A DNA stretch of 64,000 nucleotides from Eledone cirrhosa (lineage: Eukaryota > Mollusca > Cephalopoda > Octopoda > Eledonidae), in contig OZ024743.1 in the NCBI GenBank assembly GCA_964016885.1, positions 339,591,407-339,655,406 of the forward strand, written 5' to 3'. Of this stretch, positions 22,823-33,280 are shown in pieces; position 1 is the first letter of the stretch, and each line of letters starts with the position of its first letter. A model generated the notes under the pieces. It saw only the letters and a program-made list of their open reading frames with translations. It did not search any database and was not told the DNA's origin. The position numbers and the translations under genes are program-made.

Positions 22823-23018
22823 ATAATTGTTTCTACTTTTGGCACAAGGCCAGCAATTATTCCAATGTATTACTGGTACTTTATTTTATCGACCCCGTAA
22901 GGATGAAAGGCAAAGTTAACTTCGGCGGGATTTGAATTCAGACCATAAAGAGCCGTAACTCTTTGCTTCACAACATGGCGTCCGACCCTCTACCGATACT
23001 GCCAATTCACCGCCCTAT
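22823..23018 (-). mobile_element. OK/OR-type SINE
   Basis: Minus strand full length: GGCGGTGAATTGGCAGTATC to GGCCTTGTGCCAAAAGTAGA. Confidence 0.88.
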
Positions 23019-23028
23019 AAATAATTTA

Positions 23029-23237
23029 TAATAATGGTTTCTGATTAAGGCACAAGGCCAACAATTTTGGAGTGAGAAAGTTGATTAAATCGACCCCAGT
23101 ATGTTACAGCTACTTTATTTTATCGACCCTTTCAGGATGAAAGGTAAAGCTAACCTCAGTAGGATTTGAACTCAGAACGTAAAGAGCTGAACAAATACTG
23201 TCCTATGCTCCAACAATTCTGCCAATCCACCGCCCTT
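23029..23237 (-). mobile_element. OK/OR-type SINE
   Basis: Minus strand: GGGCGGTGGATTGGCAGAAT, GAGTTCAAATCCTACTGAGG, a longer tail with GGTCGATTTAATCAACTTTC. Confidence 0.82.
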
Positions 23238-23252
23238 CTAACTAATTTATAA

Positions 23253-23443
23253 TAATTGTTTCTACTTTTGGCACAAGGCCAACAATTACCGCAGTGCATT
23301 ATTGCTGCTTTATTTTATCGACCCCATAGGATGAAAGGCAAAGTCAACCTCGGCGGGATTTGAACTCAGATCGTAAAGGGACGTAACTATGCTGGAAAGC
23401 ATCGCGTCCGACCCTCTACCGATACTACCAATCCACCGCCCTT
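23253..23443 (-). mobile_element. OK/OR-type SINE
   Basis: Minus strand full length: GGCGGTGGATTGGTAGTATC, GAGTTCAAATCCCGCCGAGG, CCAAAAGTAGAAACAATTAT. Confidence 0.88.
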
Positions 23444-23630
23444 AACTAATTTATAATAATAACTAATTTATAATAATGAAATAATAATTTTGCGACTAAT
23501 AGCGTGATTTTTGGTTTACCCTGTATGTTAAGAGTTCTCTTTTATTAGACAGACAAAGCGGCAGACAGAATGTCGTACTGGCGGATGGAAAGACAAATAC
23601 AGACAGTCGATGGACAGGCAGAGTGATGTA

Positions 23631-23738
23631 TACATACATACACACATGTATACATACATGCACACATACATACATACATACATACATACATACATACATA
23701 CATACATACATACATACATACATACATACATACATACA
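23631..23738. repeat. (CATA)n tetranucleotide microsatellite
   Basis: About 25 CATA units, with an interrupted left part. Confidence 0.95.
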
Positions 23739-23739
23739 A

Positions 23740-24165
23740 AAGAAAAACTACAAGCCAATCTAGCAATATTTTTTATCAACGGCCTAACTGTTTCACCGAT
23801 ATCTGACGAGGACTGCTACAGGTACCTAGGGATAGATGAGAATATATCCTATGATGGTATCTGTAGCATGGAACGCATAACCAGGGAATATTACACCCGA
23901 TTAAGAAAAATATGGTCATCTGAATTCTCTGCACACAATAAAACAGTGGCTCACATTGTGTTTGCTGTACCTGTCCTAACACCAACGTTTGGAATACTCG
24001 ATTGGACGATAGACGAAATCCGAGCAATTGAGGTTAAAAACAGAAAAATCCTAAACAACACCGTGACATAGACCGCCTAAACTTGAAACGTAAGCAGAGA
24101 GCATTTGAATGTCGCATCATATCCTTCCGACAACATTTACGAACTTCCAAGCGGGTGTGGGTTTG
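23740..24165 (+). pseudogene. RLE-type LINE (R4/Dong-like) fragment
   Basis: The open frame after the CATA array reads PISDEDCYRYLGIDENISYD, then ERITREYYTRLRKIWSSEFS, AHIVFAVPVLTPTFGILDWT and IDEIRAIEVKNRKIL. It aligns with residues 25-110 of the 438-residue element at 35.5 kb (EEGYKYLGVLEAD, EYIRRVRSVLKSHL, SIIRYSAGILRWNV). The frame breaks after LNNTV and DIDRLNLKRK continues in another frame. Both ends are truncated. This region is the thumb/linker of the polymerase of a restriction-like-endonuclease LINE. Confidence 0.72.
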
Positions 24166-24177
24166 TTTGGGATATTG

Positions 24178-25570
24178 TTAGTGTATGTAGTGTTGATCGT
24201 GGTAGGGTTGGTGGTGGGGATGTAGGCTGGAAGTGATTTTTGCCTTTCGGCTTTTAATATATTCTTGTCTCTTTTGCCTTCTTTTTTTAGGGCGAAGACG
24301 GGGTTTCTTTTTTCTTTTTTCTTTTTTCTTTTTTCTTTTTTCTTTTTTCTTTTTTCTTTTTTCTTTTTTCTTTTTTCTTTTTTCTTTTTTCTTTTTTCTT
24401 TTTTTCTTTTTTCTTTTTTCTTTTTTCTTTTTTCTTTTTTCTTTTTTCTTTTTTCTTTTTTCTTTTTTCTTTTGGCGTTCCTCGGTCTCGTCAGACAGTA
24501 TGACGTAGGGGAGTGGCATGTCCTCGATTGGTGTCGGTGTAGTTGTTGCTGGGGTGTTGGTTCTGTTGGTGATGGTTTTGGTGGGGCTGGTGTTGTTGTT
24601 TTGTTTGATTTTGTTCCTGCTACTGGTGTTGATGTTGCTGAAACCTTTCTTGGTAATGTGTGGGTTTTGGTGGTAGTTGTTGTTGGTCAGGTTTTGTGTG
24701 TCCATAGGAGTGTAAATTTTTTCCCCGTCCCTTCAGTGAATGGCACAACGCTCTCATATGGTTTGTGGAAAGACAGGTGTGACATCTAGATTTCCTCCCT
24801 TCTAATCGGACTGGTAAAATTATACCACCTGGAAGATGTATTTACTGGGGGATGGCGTCTACATACATTTGCGTTGTTTGCATAAGGATTTCGACCCCCG
24901 TTCTCGACCAATTCTCTTTATTAGTCAAGTAGACCTCAAGGATTTTCGAATGTTCCTTAATCCCTTCCGTGACTGCAGCAATTAGACAAGGAATGGCTAT
25001 TTCCGGTGGTATTTGAGAAATTCTGATCCTTACTAATCTTACTCCGCATTAGAATGGGACGAGCAGGTTCTCGTCACTGTAGAGGGTTTCATGAAGTGAG
25101 ATCTTGCTTCTTCCTCCGTAGTAAATCACCTCAACCGTGCCAAAAGCCCTGCCTCTTTGGATGGAAGTTCTTTGGTTCTATTCGGAACCTAAAACCTTTT
25201 GAATCTGAGCATCTGTGGCTCTCTCTACCTTCCTCGTTTTCAACCCAATAACACGATATTCCACTGTGTGACATATCGCGCTTTGAGTTGTTTCAGGGGG
25301 CGGGGGGTAATGAGGCTGACAATATGACCAGTCTTTTCTACAGGGTTCTTGGTTTCTTGTATTTCATCTTCAGAAAAGCTTATTTTCCTGAAAGCCGACT
25401 TGATGGCACTAGCAAAAAAAGCTTTGGTAGTACTATTAACTGGTTTGTTCGTTGGTTCTTTTGTTGACGATGATGCAATAGTTGTTGTTGCTGTTGTTGC
25501 TGTTGTTGTTGTTATTTTCGCTGATATTGTTGCTGTTGTTGTTATTGATCTCCTTTTATAGTTGTGTTAG
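24178..25570 (-). pseudogene. Tx1-like LINE ORF1 fragment (copy 0) with hexanucleotide expansion
   Basis: Minus-strand frames match ORF1 of the full copy at 33.4-34.85 kb. From upstream to downstream: FFASAIKSAFRKISFSEDEI (about 25.4 kb), a zinc-knuckle RCHTCLSTNHMRALC at about 24.77 kb (C-x2-C-x4-H-x4-C), and PTPIEDMPLPYVILSDETEE near 24.5 kb, the counterpart of PTPVEDFPLPGLSQLETD. Next comes a long Lys/Glu/Arg tract made by a (CTTTTT)n repeat at 24303-24473. ORF1 proteins of this class bind RNA and form the retrotransposition particle. Frames shift between the pieces, and ORF2 is missing. Confidence 0.78.
24303..24473. repeat. (CTTTTT)n hexanucleotide microsatellite
   Basis: About 28 units of six bases, with one TTTTTTT slip near 24403. 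Because the unit is six bases it stays in frame in the ORF1 fragment and encodes repeated KKKKEKR-like residues. Confidence 0.95.
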
Positions 25571-25787
25571 CTGTTTCTATCCTCATTTTTTTTTTGTTTT
25601 TTATTTTTTGCAAAATTTAACAAAGTCGACAATCCATCAGGGGGGTCCTGTGAGCACGAGTGACTCACCTGTGTCAAGATGATCAGTTTTTCGAAACTTT
25701 TGTCAAGTTTAAAAATTGAACAAAAGGTTAGAGACGGTTGAAATGTAAACAAATAAGGAAAATTTTACCGGAACTGAGTAGGTAATA
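25571..25787 (-). other. 5' region of Tx1-like copy 0
   Basis: Sequence between the ORF1 fragment and the (AAT)n array. By position it is the element's 5' UTR. No ORF. Confidence 0.45.
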
Positions 25788-25810
25788 ATAATAATAATAA
25801 TAATAATGAT
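25786..25810. repeat. (AAT)n array, 3' boundary of Tx1-like copy 1
   Basis: About seven AAT units between Tx1-like copy 0 and the 3' end of copy 1. Confidence 0.9.
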
Positions 25811-26042
25811 TTCATTTATTAGCCACAAGGGCCGACATGTTGGGGACAATACAAAGACAGGGACAGTGGGGGTTTACAATAAGGTCGAGTAAAAGTGCAC
25901 AATGGCAAGACTAATTTAACAATGAAAATATAAAAATATAAAATAAACTATGCATAAATATAACAAAATAAATTCCCCGATAGGGGGTGGACGACCCTGG
26001 GGTGATTCGGGTACCCCACCAATCCTGAACCACCCTGCGCTT
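25811..26042 (-). other. 3' UTR of Tx1-like copy 1
   Basis: Follows the ORF2 stop on the minus strand. The terminal segment before (ATT)n, CTTGTGGCTAATAAATGAAA, is shared in sense with copies 2 and 3 (ACAAGG...TTTCTTTATTAA on the plus strand). Confidence 0.75.
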
Positions 26043-28592
26043 CTAGGGCACCCAGGAGAGCACCCCTCTCCTCAAGTTAGCCAGCCTAAGGGGCATGGTC
26101 AGAGTAGGCCCATTCACACGAGCCATTCTCGCCACATTCACCCACCTTTTAGCAAATGTACTGGGGGGCAGCACTTCTCTCTCCACCCTCACCCTCCTTT
26201 CCAGGTGAAACTTGAAGAAGTTGATGAGGGATTGGCCGAAGAGAAAAGTGTCTGTATTTAGTCCTTTCAACCTGGTCCACCATACAATCTCTTTCGCAAC
26301 TGCCACCAGACAGAGGAAAATGTCCTGCTCTTCCTGACCTAAGGAAGGTGGCGGCTCGATCTTCACTATGGACTCGGCTGATAGCCGGATTCGTTCCACA
26401 CGCGACAGTAGCTGTTCGACATAACTCCACAAGTCAGTAATGCACGGACATTGGACAAGTGCGTGCAGAACGGTTTCGTCGTTCTGTGCGCATCTTGGGC
26501 AGGTCCGTCTGACAGCACTTCCGTGACTGTAGAGTTTATCCCGAACCGGCAGTGCCCCCCGGTAGCACTGCCAAGCGAGGGATTTCTGGAAATTGTCCAT
26601 CGTCCCCGGCTCAAAAGTCCTCCGGTACAGACTGGTCGGTTCGACTTCTCCGAGTGCGTCATCGCACTTGCCCACCACTAATCCTCTATAGAACTCGAGA
26701 GTGGAAGTTCCACTGATCGCATTGCCCGCTTGGTAGAGGGCAGTGAGTGCCTGGCAACATTCCAGGTGCCAGTCACCCAGTCTCGGTCTCTTCTTGACCC
26801 AGGACTGCAGCTCAGTCAAAGAAATGAGCTGCGGAAAGGCCCGTCTGATAAACGGCGACCACACCTGTTCACCATTGAGGCAGAATATCTGGAGATGTCG
26901 CAGCCTCAACGCATGTCTGCGCATCATTAGCCACGGCATGCCCAGCCCTCCGCGTAGAGGGTGCTGGCAGCAGATGGACCGCCTCACCAACGGAACTTGT
27001 CCCCTCCACAAGAATTTGAAGAGGAGCCGTTCCAACTTGACGAGGCGCGGACGGGGGCAAGGCACGACGGTTAGGCGGTAGTAGATGACGGACGCGATGT
27101 ACGCATTCGCCACCTCCGCGCGACCTTTCAGTGATAGCTTTCTCCCAGCCCATTTTTGGGTGAGACTGGCTACTCTGCTCGTTACCTCGTCCCAATTCTT
27201 TTCCACCTGGAGGTCTGGTCCGAACCAAACCCCGAGCAACTTTACTGGTCCGTACGTCCAGCGCCCCACGACGCTGTTGGACGGCATGGGCTTGCCTCTC
27301 CAGGTTCCGAGCTGCAAGCCCACCGACTTTTCCGGGTTAAGTTTGGCTCCTGTCAACCTTTCATATTCCTTCAATAAGGTGCCGACCACATCGATTTCTG
27401 AGGTGTTCGACACCATCACGGTGATGTCGTCCGCATAAGCCGACACCGTCTTTCCACGTCCCGGTTCGAGCGGGATGCCCTGCAACAGCTCCAGCTTCCG
27501 CAGTAAAGGCTCGAGAGTCAATACGTACAGAAGGGAAGAGAGAGGGCACCCTTGACGGACCGATCTGGAGAGTCGAAATGGTTCCGAGAGGTGGCCATTA
27601 ACCTTGACCACCGAGCGTGTGCCGCTGTGCATTGCAACGATCCAGCTTCTAAAGACAGGGCCGAAGCCAGCTGTTTGGAGGACAAACTCCAGATACCGAT
27701 GGTCGACCCTATCGAATGCTTTCGATTGATCTAAATTGATCAGTGCCCCACCGAAGCCAGGTTTACACCCTACCCTCTCTATGATGTATCGCATGAGGTG
27801 GAGATTGTCGTGTATGGACCTGGCTGGGATTGCGCAAGTTTTCACCTCCCCAACCAAATCCTCGACGACAAGCGCCAATCTCTTTGCTAACACCTTGGCC
27901 AAAATCTTAAACTCTGTGTTGAGCAGAGTTATGGGCCTGAAGTTGTCTAATGTATCCCTCTTGTTCTCGTCTTTCCTTATCAGCGTCACCACTCCCCTGC
28001 TCACAGAACTGGGAATACTCCCATTCTGCTGCCAGTTACAGTAGAGTGCTTCGAGGAGTTCGGAGAACAAGTCTGGCATATTTACGTAAAGCTCGTAGGG
28101 CAGGCCATCCAAACCGGGTGACTTGCGCCTCATGCAGCCGACAAGGGCGTCCTGAATTTCGGCTGAAGTAATCGGCCTTTCGCAGCGCTCAGCGTCGACC
28201 GTCGAGATGCGCGGTAAGCCGTCAAGGTAGGGACTGAAATCCGCTACTCTCTCTGACTCGCCACTCTCCCTGAACAGCCGAGCAAAGTGCTGGCGAAAGG
28301 CCTCACACATCCGCTTGGAATCGCTTATCTCGTGTCCGTCTCGGTCCGCCAAAGACCGAATTGTGGTTTTATTACCATGCTGCGCCTCCGCCACGCGGGC
28401 CCATCGAACAGCTTTAGTTCCCTCGTTTCTCAGCGCACGCGCCTTAGCTCTGACAATGCAACCTTCGTGTTTGGCATTGAAGAAATGGTCTAATGCCATT
28501 CTCGCCGCTAGCACGTCAGTTGCGATGCCACTACAAATAGCCTCGTCTAACTTATCTACCAGCTCCCCCTCCTTTCTATTTTTCTCTAACAC
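26043..28592 (-). CDS. Tx1-like LINE ORF2: reverse transcriptase and zinc domain (copy 1)
   Basis: An uninterrupted 849-residue frame. The RT carries KSPGLDGLPYELY (158-169), DNFRPITLLNTEFKILAK (216-233), motif A LINLDQSKAFDRVDH with Asp288, QGCPLSSLLY (347-356) and the catalytic SAYADDITVMV with Asp388 and Asp389. A C-terminal zinc-binding motif CPRCAQNDETVLHALVQC uses Cys698, Cys701, His710 and Cys715. This is the architecture of the Tx1 branch of the L1 superfamily, which primes reverse transcription at a nick in genomic DNA. The first methionine shown is only where the open frame begins; the endonuclease half continues upstream in other frames, so the copy is defective. The 3' end lies on an (AAT)n array. 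The RT/zinc portion itself looks intact. Confidence 0.93.
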   Translation of the reverse strand: MLEKNRKEGELVDKLDEAICSGIATDVLAARMALDHFFNAKHEGCIVRAKARALRNEGTKAVRWARVAEAQHGNKTTIRSLADRDGHEISDSKRMCEAFRQHFARLFRESGESERVADFSPYLDGLPRISTVDAERCERPITSAEIQDALVGCMRRKSPGLDGLPYELYVNMPDLFSELLEALYCNWQQNGSIPSSVSRGVVTLIRKDENKRDTLDNFRPITLLNTEFKILAKVLAKRLALVVEDLVGEVKTCAIPARSIHDNLHLMRYIIERVGCKPGFGGALINLDQSKAFDRVDHRYLEFVLQTAGFGPVFRSWIVAMHSGTRSVVKVNGHLSEPFRLSRSVRQGCPLSSLLYVLTLEPLLRKLELLQGIPLEPGRGKTVSAYADDITVMVSNTSEIDVVGTLLKEYERLTGAKLNPEKSVGLQLGTWRGKPMPSNSVVGRWTYGPVKLLGVWFGPDLQVEKNWDEVTSRVASLTQKWAGRKLSLKGRAEVANAYIASVIYYRLTVVPCPRPRLVKLERLLFKFLWRGQVPLVRRSICCQHPLRGGLGMPWLMMRRHALRLRHLQIFCLNGEQVWSPFIRRAFPQLISLTELQSWVKKRPRLGDWHLECCQALTALYQAGNAISGTSTLEFYRGLVVGKCDDALGEVEPTSLYRRTFEPGTMDNFQKSLAWQCYRGALPVRDKLYSHGSAVRRTCPRCAQNDETVLHALVQCPCITDLWSYVEQLLSRVERIRLSAESIVKIEPPPSLGQEEQDIFLCLVAVAKEIVWWTRLKGLNTDTFLFGQSLINFFKFHLERRVRVEREVLPPSTFAKRWVNVARMARVNGPTLTMPLRLANLRRGVLSWVP

Positions 28593-29166
28593 TAGTTCTT
28601 TGCTGAACTCTATCGAAGTTACTCTAATCTCTCTTTTGAGAGCCCCCCCCCCCCCCCACCCACCCCACCCCCCACCATCTGTTGTTGATGATCCCCCCTG
28701 TCAACTTTTGCTTAACTAAATTGTTGACTCGGTCCCTGTAAGCCGTACGTGCCGGAAATGACATGTTCAGCTTCCAGTAACCCGGTCCTAACCTACGCGT
28801 TTTATTTAGGTCGACCGTACAGATCACAAATTTGTGATCTGAATAGGCGACCGTTTTAAAAAGTGGACAGCCCACACTATTTCTATCTATTTTCCTAATG
28901 AAGATTCTGTCTATTTACGATCTAGATGACCCCATTCGGTTGGTCCATGTCCATACTGGCACATTGGGGAAATCTAGACGATACCTGTCAGACAGTTGGA
29001 ACTGGCTGAGTAGGTGCTTGAGGCTTTTGCACCCCCCGCTCCTATCGGCTACTCCCACACAATCCCAGCGTGCGTCTAAGATGCCATTCCAGTCCCCCGC
29101 TAACAGTAAAGGGCGAGACGTACCCAGAAAGGTCTCCAGGCGCCTAAAGAAGTCAGGTCGTCCGGC
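28593..29166 (-). pseudogene. Tx1-like LINE ORF2 endonuclease remnant (copy 1)
   Basis: Upstream continuation of copy 1. The minus strand encodes GRPDFFRRLETFLGTSRP, then GDWNGILDARWDCVG (APE-type endonuclease motif), WTWTNRMGSSRS followed by a stop where copy 2 has Tyr, and SDHKFVICTVDL with the catalytic Asp-His pair. A poly-C run at 28645-28660 shifts the frame before the RT. The N-terminal end of the endonuclease is missing at about 29166, where the (AAT)n tail of copy 2 begins. Confidence 0.88.
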
Positions 29167-29182
29167 AATAATAATAATAATA
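29165..29182. repeat. (AAT)n, 3' boundary of Tx1-like copy 2
   Basis: Five AAT units between the truncated 5' end of copy 1 and the 3' end of copy 2. Confidence 0.85.
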
Positions 29183-29436
29183 ATGATTTCTTTATTAACT
29201 ACAAGGGTTTACATAAAGTAGACATTAAGGACAGTACATGACAATACAGGGCGGTACAAATGGGCATTTCTGCGTGTAAAAAAAACAAGAAACAGAGGAT
29301 GTAATAATAGAACAATGAAAAAATTCCCCAGTAGGGGGGAGACTTCCGGGGGACATTCGTGGAGAAAGCCCATTAAAAAGCAACAGTGACCCTGACCACC
29401 AGGGCAAGTGCCCTCTCCCAGTTTTTCACCTTTAAT

Positions 29437-32400
29437 TTACAGACACATACTCAGAGTAGGCCCATTCACTAGAGCCATTCTTGCCTCTCTCACCCATCTT
29501 TCAACAAAATGCTGGGAAGAGAGCACTTCCCTTTCTACCCTGATTTTCCTTTTCAAATGAAATTTGAAATGGTTAATCAGGGCATCACCGAAGAGGTAAG
29601 TGCTCGTCTTCAGCCCTTTCAAACGTGTCCACCATACTATCTCTTTCGCCATGGCCACCAGACAGATAAAAACTGCCTGCCCTTCCCGGCTAAAGGAAGA
29701 GGGCGGGGCAATCCTCACGGTGGACTCAGCTGATAGCTGGATCCGTCCCACACGCGACAGCAGGTGTTCGACATAAACCCACAAGACAGCAATGCTCGGA
29801 CACTGGACGAGTGCGTGCAGGACCGTTTCGTCGCCCTGCGCGCATCTGGGACATGCCCGGCTGACGGCACCTCCATGCCTGTAGAGTTTATCCCGAACTG
29901 GCAAAGCTCCTCGGTAGCACTGCTAGGCCAGGGATTTCTGGAAGTTGTCCATAGGCCCCGGCCCGAAAGTTCTTCCGAAGAGATTGGCTAGTTGATTTTC
30001 GTCGACGCCTAGAGTTTCCCCAAGTACGTCATCGCTCTTCCCCTCCACTAATCCTCTATAGAACGCCAAGGTGGAGTTTTCACCGATCACATTGCCCGAT
30101 TGGTCGAGGGCTGTGAGCGCCTGAAGACATTCCAGTCTCCAAGCGCTCCCTCTCGGTCTTCACTTGACCCAGGACTGCAGCTCCCTCAAGGAGACGAGCT
30201 GGGGAAAGACGTGTCTAGCAAACGGCGACCACACCTGATCACCGTCGAGGAAGAGGTGGAGATGTCGTAGCCTGAGCGCGTGTCTGCGCATCATCAGCCA
30301 CGGCATGCCCAGCCCTCCACGTAGTGGTGTTGACAGCAGATGGACCGCCTGACCATCGGAGCGCGTCCCTTCCACAAAAAGCGAAAGAGCAAACGCTCCA
30401 GCGCAGTCAGGCGGGGCTTAGGACAAGGTACGACGGTCAGGCGGTAGTAGATGAAGAACGCGATGTACGCGTTGGCCACCTCCGCTCGACCTTTCAGGGA
30501 TAGCTTCCTCTCCTCCCATTTCTGGGTGAGAGAAGCCACCCTGCTCGTCACCTAGTCCCAGTTTTTGTCCGTCTGGAGGTCCAGACCGAACCAGACCCCT
30601 AGCAATTTAACCGGTCCGTCCAGCGCCCGACGACGCTATTGGACGGCATGGACCTGCCTCTCCAGGTGCCGAGCTGCAGGCCCACTGACTTTTCCTGGTT
30701 GATCATTGCTCCTGTCACCGCTTCGTATTCTCTTAGTGTAGTGACGATCGCCTCGATGTGTTTGGCGTTCGACACCACTACGGTGACATCCTCCGCATAT
30801 GCTGACACGGATCTTCCGCATCCTAGTTCGCGCGGGACCCCCCTCAACGTCTCCAGTTTGTGCAGTAATGGCTCGAGAGTCAATACGTACAAGAGGGACG
30901 AGAGGGGACATCCTTGGCGGACCGAGCGCATGATGTTGAACGGTTCCGAAACGTGAACGTTCACTCTCACCACAGAGCAGATGTCATTGTGCATGGCAGC
31001 GATCCAGCCTCTGAAGACGAGCCCAAAGCCAGCCGCCCTCAGGACTACTGCTAGGTAACGATGGTCGACCCTATCGAAAACTTTCGACTGATCTAAATTG
31101 ATTAAGGACCCACCCGTGCCAGGTTCCCTAGCTACCCTCTCTACGATGTATCGCATGAGGTGGAGGTTGTCGTAGATGGATCTGTCGGGAATGGCGCACG
31201 TCTGCGCCTCTCCCACCAAACTACCAACGACAAGCGCCAACCTCTTTGCTAGCACCTTGGCCAAAATCTTGAACTCTGTGTTTAGCAGAGTTATGGGCCT
31301 GAAATTATCTATGTTATCCCCCTTGTTCGGATCCTTTCTCAGCAGCGCCACAGCTCCTCCGCTCACAGAGCTGGGAATTCTCCCGTTCTGTTGCCAGTTG
31401 CAGTAGACGTCCGCCAAGAGGCCTCCGAACAAGTCTATCATCTGTACGTAAAGTTCATAGGGCAGACCATCCAAACCAGGCGATTTACCCCTTGTGCAGC
31501 CAGTCATTTCCTCCCGTACTTCAGCGGCTGTTATCGGCTTTTCGCAACACTCCGCCTCAGTGGCCGAGAGCCGCGGCCGTCCGTCGAGGTAGACACTAAA
31601 GGCCATCCCTCGATCCAGCCCGCCGCTGCCCCCGAACAGCTGTGCGAAGTGTCGCTGAAAAGCTTCACACATTTGCTCGGGATCGAGTAGCATGCGCCCG
31701 TCGTGGTCCACCAAAGACCGGATCGTGGCGTTGTTGCCACGACGCGCCTCCGCCACTCGGGCCCATTGAACGGCTTTCGTCCCCTCGTGTCTGAGAGCAC
31801 GCACCCTAACTCTGACAACGCAGCCTTCGTGCTTTGCATTGAATAATTGGTCAAGGGCCAATTTCGCCGAAAGTACGTCGGTCGCGATGCCTTTGCTAAG
31901 CGCCTCGTCTAATTTTCTAACTAATTCTGCCTCTGCTCTATTTTTCTCTATTGTTAAAGCCTTACTAAACCTAATGGACTCTATTCTAATTACTCTTTTC
32001 AGAGCAAACCACCACTTGTTGTTGACGATGGCCCCCGTCAACGCCCGCTTAACTAGTTCGCTAATCCGGTCTCTGTAGGCCTTGCGCGCTAGTAAGGACG
32101 CGTTTAGCTTCCAGTAGCCGGGTCCTCGTCTATGAAGCCTATCTAAGTCAAGCACACAGATCACGAATTTGTGGTCCGTGTAGCTGACTATCTTGAATTG
32201 TGGACAGCCTATGCTAGACCTATCTATTTCCCTACAAAATACTCTATCTAGATATGATCTGGATGACCCTATACGATTTGTCCAAGTCCACATTGGCACA
32301 TTCTGGAAACCCAATCGGTACCTGTCAGACAGTTCAAAACGCCTGAGCAGGTTGGTGAGGCTCTTGCACCCTCCTCCCCTATCCGCTGATCCCACACAGT

Positions 32401-32851
32401 CCCAGCGTGCATCTAAGATCCCGTTCCAGTCGCCCACTAACACTAAAGAGCGGGACATTCCAAGAAAGGTCTCCAGACGCCGGAAGAAATCAGGCCGCCC
32501 TGCTCCTGTCGGAGCATAGACGGCCACTAGCCTGAAAGCTTGCCCGTCTCCGCTGGTCACGTCTAGCACCACCAACTTACCTTCTGGGTTCAGGAAGATG
32601 GCCCGTATGGCAAGATCCAAACCTCTCCGAAAAAGCACAGCAACTCCTCCCCCCGATCCCGGACGGCTGGGAGATGCGTACACATAGTAGCCGCCGAAGA
32701 TCGGTGTGAAGGCCCGTGCTTCGGAGATTCTGGTCTAGCTGATGGCCACTACATCTATGTTTAGTGACCTGAGGTCGTTGAGCAGGTGGCCCTGCTTCCA
32801 TGACGACCCCAAGCCACGCGTATTTATGCTGCCTATTCTGAGTGAGATCAT
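29437..32851 (-). pseudogene. Tx1-like LINE ORF2: APE endonuclease, RT and zinc domain (copy 2)
   Basis: The ORF2 start codon is at 32851 (MISLRIGSINTRGLGSSWKQ). The endonuclease continues to AIS-stop-TRI, where a TAG at 32737-32735 replaces the expected catalytic Glu codon of the (S/Q)ET motif. From 32683 a 694-residue frame carries VGDWNGILDARWDCVG, YTDHKFVICVLD, KSPGLDGLPYELY, motif A LINLDQSKVFDRVDH and SAYAEDVTVVV, where the first Asp of the usual YADD box has become Glu. At about 30620 a short deletion shifts the frame. The remainder follows in three frames, ending with CPRCAQGDETVLHALVQC and VNGPTLSMCL. The protein would nick DNA and reverse transcribe; this copy has lost both activities. 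Confidence 0.9.
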
Positions 32852-33280
32852 GTTGAAATGGAGTGGAAAAGATGGGAAAGACCACTTACCTTACTTCTCG
32901 TAGAGGAAGGATGGTTTCTCCATCCTTTTCACTGTTTGTGGCCTCCTCCGGAAGGATGTCCTTATAAATCCTCCTGGAGAGTGTTTGTCGGAAGTCTCCG
33001 ATGTCTTTGGGGAATTTTTGTTTTAGTGTCGTGTACGTTTTCTGTGTGATGCGAGTGATTTGTATGTGTGGAGGTGGTGTGAACTTTTGGGTTGTTGTGT
33101 AGTCTTTTTCTGTGATGCTGGTGTTGTGTTGGATGTAGTGTAATAATTGGTTGTTGTTCTAATTTAATGCTGTTTAGTGTGTATCGTTTTGGTTGTTTTG
33201 TTTTGTTTGCGTTTGTTGTGGGTTTGTTTCTGTTTCGCTTTTTGGTGACTTTTGTGGTGTTGGTGATGGTGGTGTTGGGG

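Noticed and set aside
20549..23443. tRNA genes
   Set aside because: A- and B-box matches belong to SINE heads; none folds as a complete tRNA with an acceptor stem.
25950..28719. Plus-strand open frames over the Tx1-like ORF2
   Set aside because: They are shadows of the minus-strand RT frame and share no known domain.
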